DNA of 20,801 nt, taken from positions 1 to 20,801 of the forward strand of contig LCKU01000009.1 in the NCBI GenBank assembly GCA_001001625.1, in the 5' to 3' direction. Shown one piece after another: positions 20,757 through 20,801 of this stretch. Position 1 is the first letter of the stretch; each line of letters begins with the position of its first letter. The position numbers and the translations under genes are program-made. The notes under the pieces were generated by a model. That model did not search any database and was not told where the DNA came from. It saw only the letters and a list, made by a program, of their open reading frames with translations. Source of the stretch: Parcubacteria group bacterium GW2011_GWA2_45_30. GTDB lineage: Bacteria; Patescibacteriota; Minisyncoccia; Sungbacterales; HO2-52-23.

Positions 20757-20801
20757 CATTAAGCGAGGAGAGATGCGTTTGAAAACACTGGGAGGCCGAC
20801 C
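20757..20801 (+). repeat. Nested-hairpin element, left part, cut by window end (copy H)
   Basis: AAGCGAGGAGAGATGCGTTT, then GAAAACACTGGGAGGCCGAC, matches the start of copy D closely. It begins about 10 bases after the gatA stop, in forward orientation. The rest lies beyond the window. Confidence 0.75.

Overview
The window most likely comes from a member of the Candidate Phyla Radiation (Patescibacteria, probably Parcubacteria-like). This is inferred from the gene set, the order of the type IV pilus genes, the scarcity of Shine-Dalgarno sequences and the many palindromic repeats. TGA is used as a normal stop, so the SR1/Gracilibacteria code does not apply.

Layout. (1) 1-619: the last 24 codons of an integrase-type transposase, then a gene whose 5' end appears to have been lost to that insertion. 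(2) 650-1393, minus strand: comF, divergent from the pilus genes. (3) 1488-9582, plus strand: pilM, pilN, pilO, a small membrane protein in the pilP position, pilB, a CheY-like receiver, pilT and pilC. (4) 9583-10093: gene-free leader with repeats and a probable pilin promoter. (5) 10094-11283: two pilin genes with nearly identical 5' ends. (6) 11511-11998: a ribbon-helix-helix/RelE toxin-antitoxin pair with its own strong promoter. (7) 12002-13260: pilD and a coupled membrane-anchored DUF4430-like protein. (8) 13402-15984: minor prepilins (GspH/FimT-like, PilV-like, PilW/PilJ-like and a truncated PilX-like remnant). (9) 16186-20748: ligA, a second toxin-antitoxin pair, gatC and gatA. No tRNA, rRNA or CRISPR array was seen.

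How the genes fit together. PilM/N/O and the small protein form the inner-membrane alignment complex. PilB extends and PilT retracts the fibre on the PilC platform, PilD matures the prepilins, the two pilins form the fibre and the minor prepilins prime it. ComF beside a complete pilus cluster suggests DNA uptake, which fits a reduced-genome organism that scavenges nucleotides. LigA and GatCA are housekeeping genes.

The most unusual content is the repeat load. A family of roughly 140-170 bp nested hairpin elements occurs six times in full form, with further partial copies. The stems differ between copies but are complementary within each copy, around fixed unpaired boxes. At least six other palindromic repeat families are present. 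Several lie in frame inside ligA, gatA, pilD and pilV, and others supply start codons or leader peptides for pilus genes.
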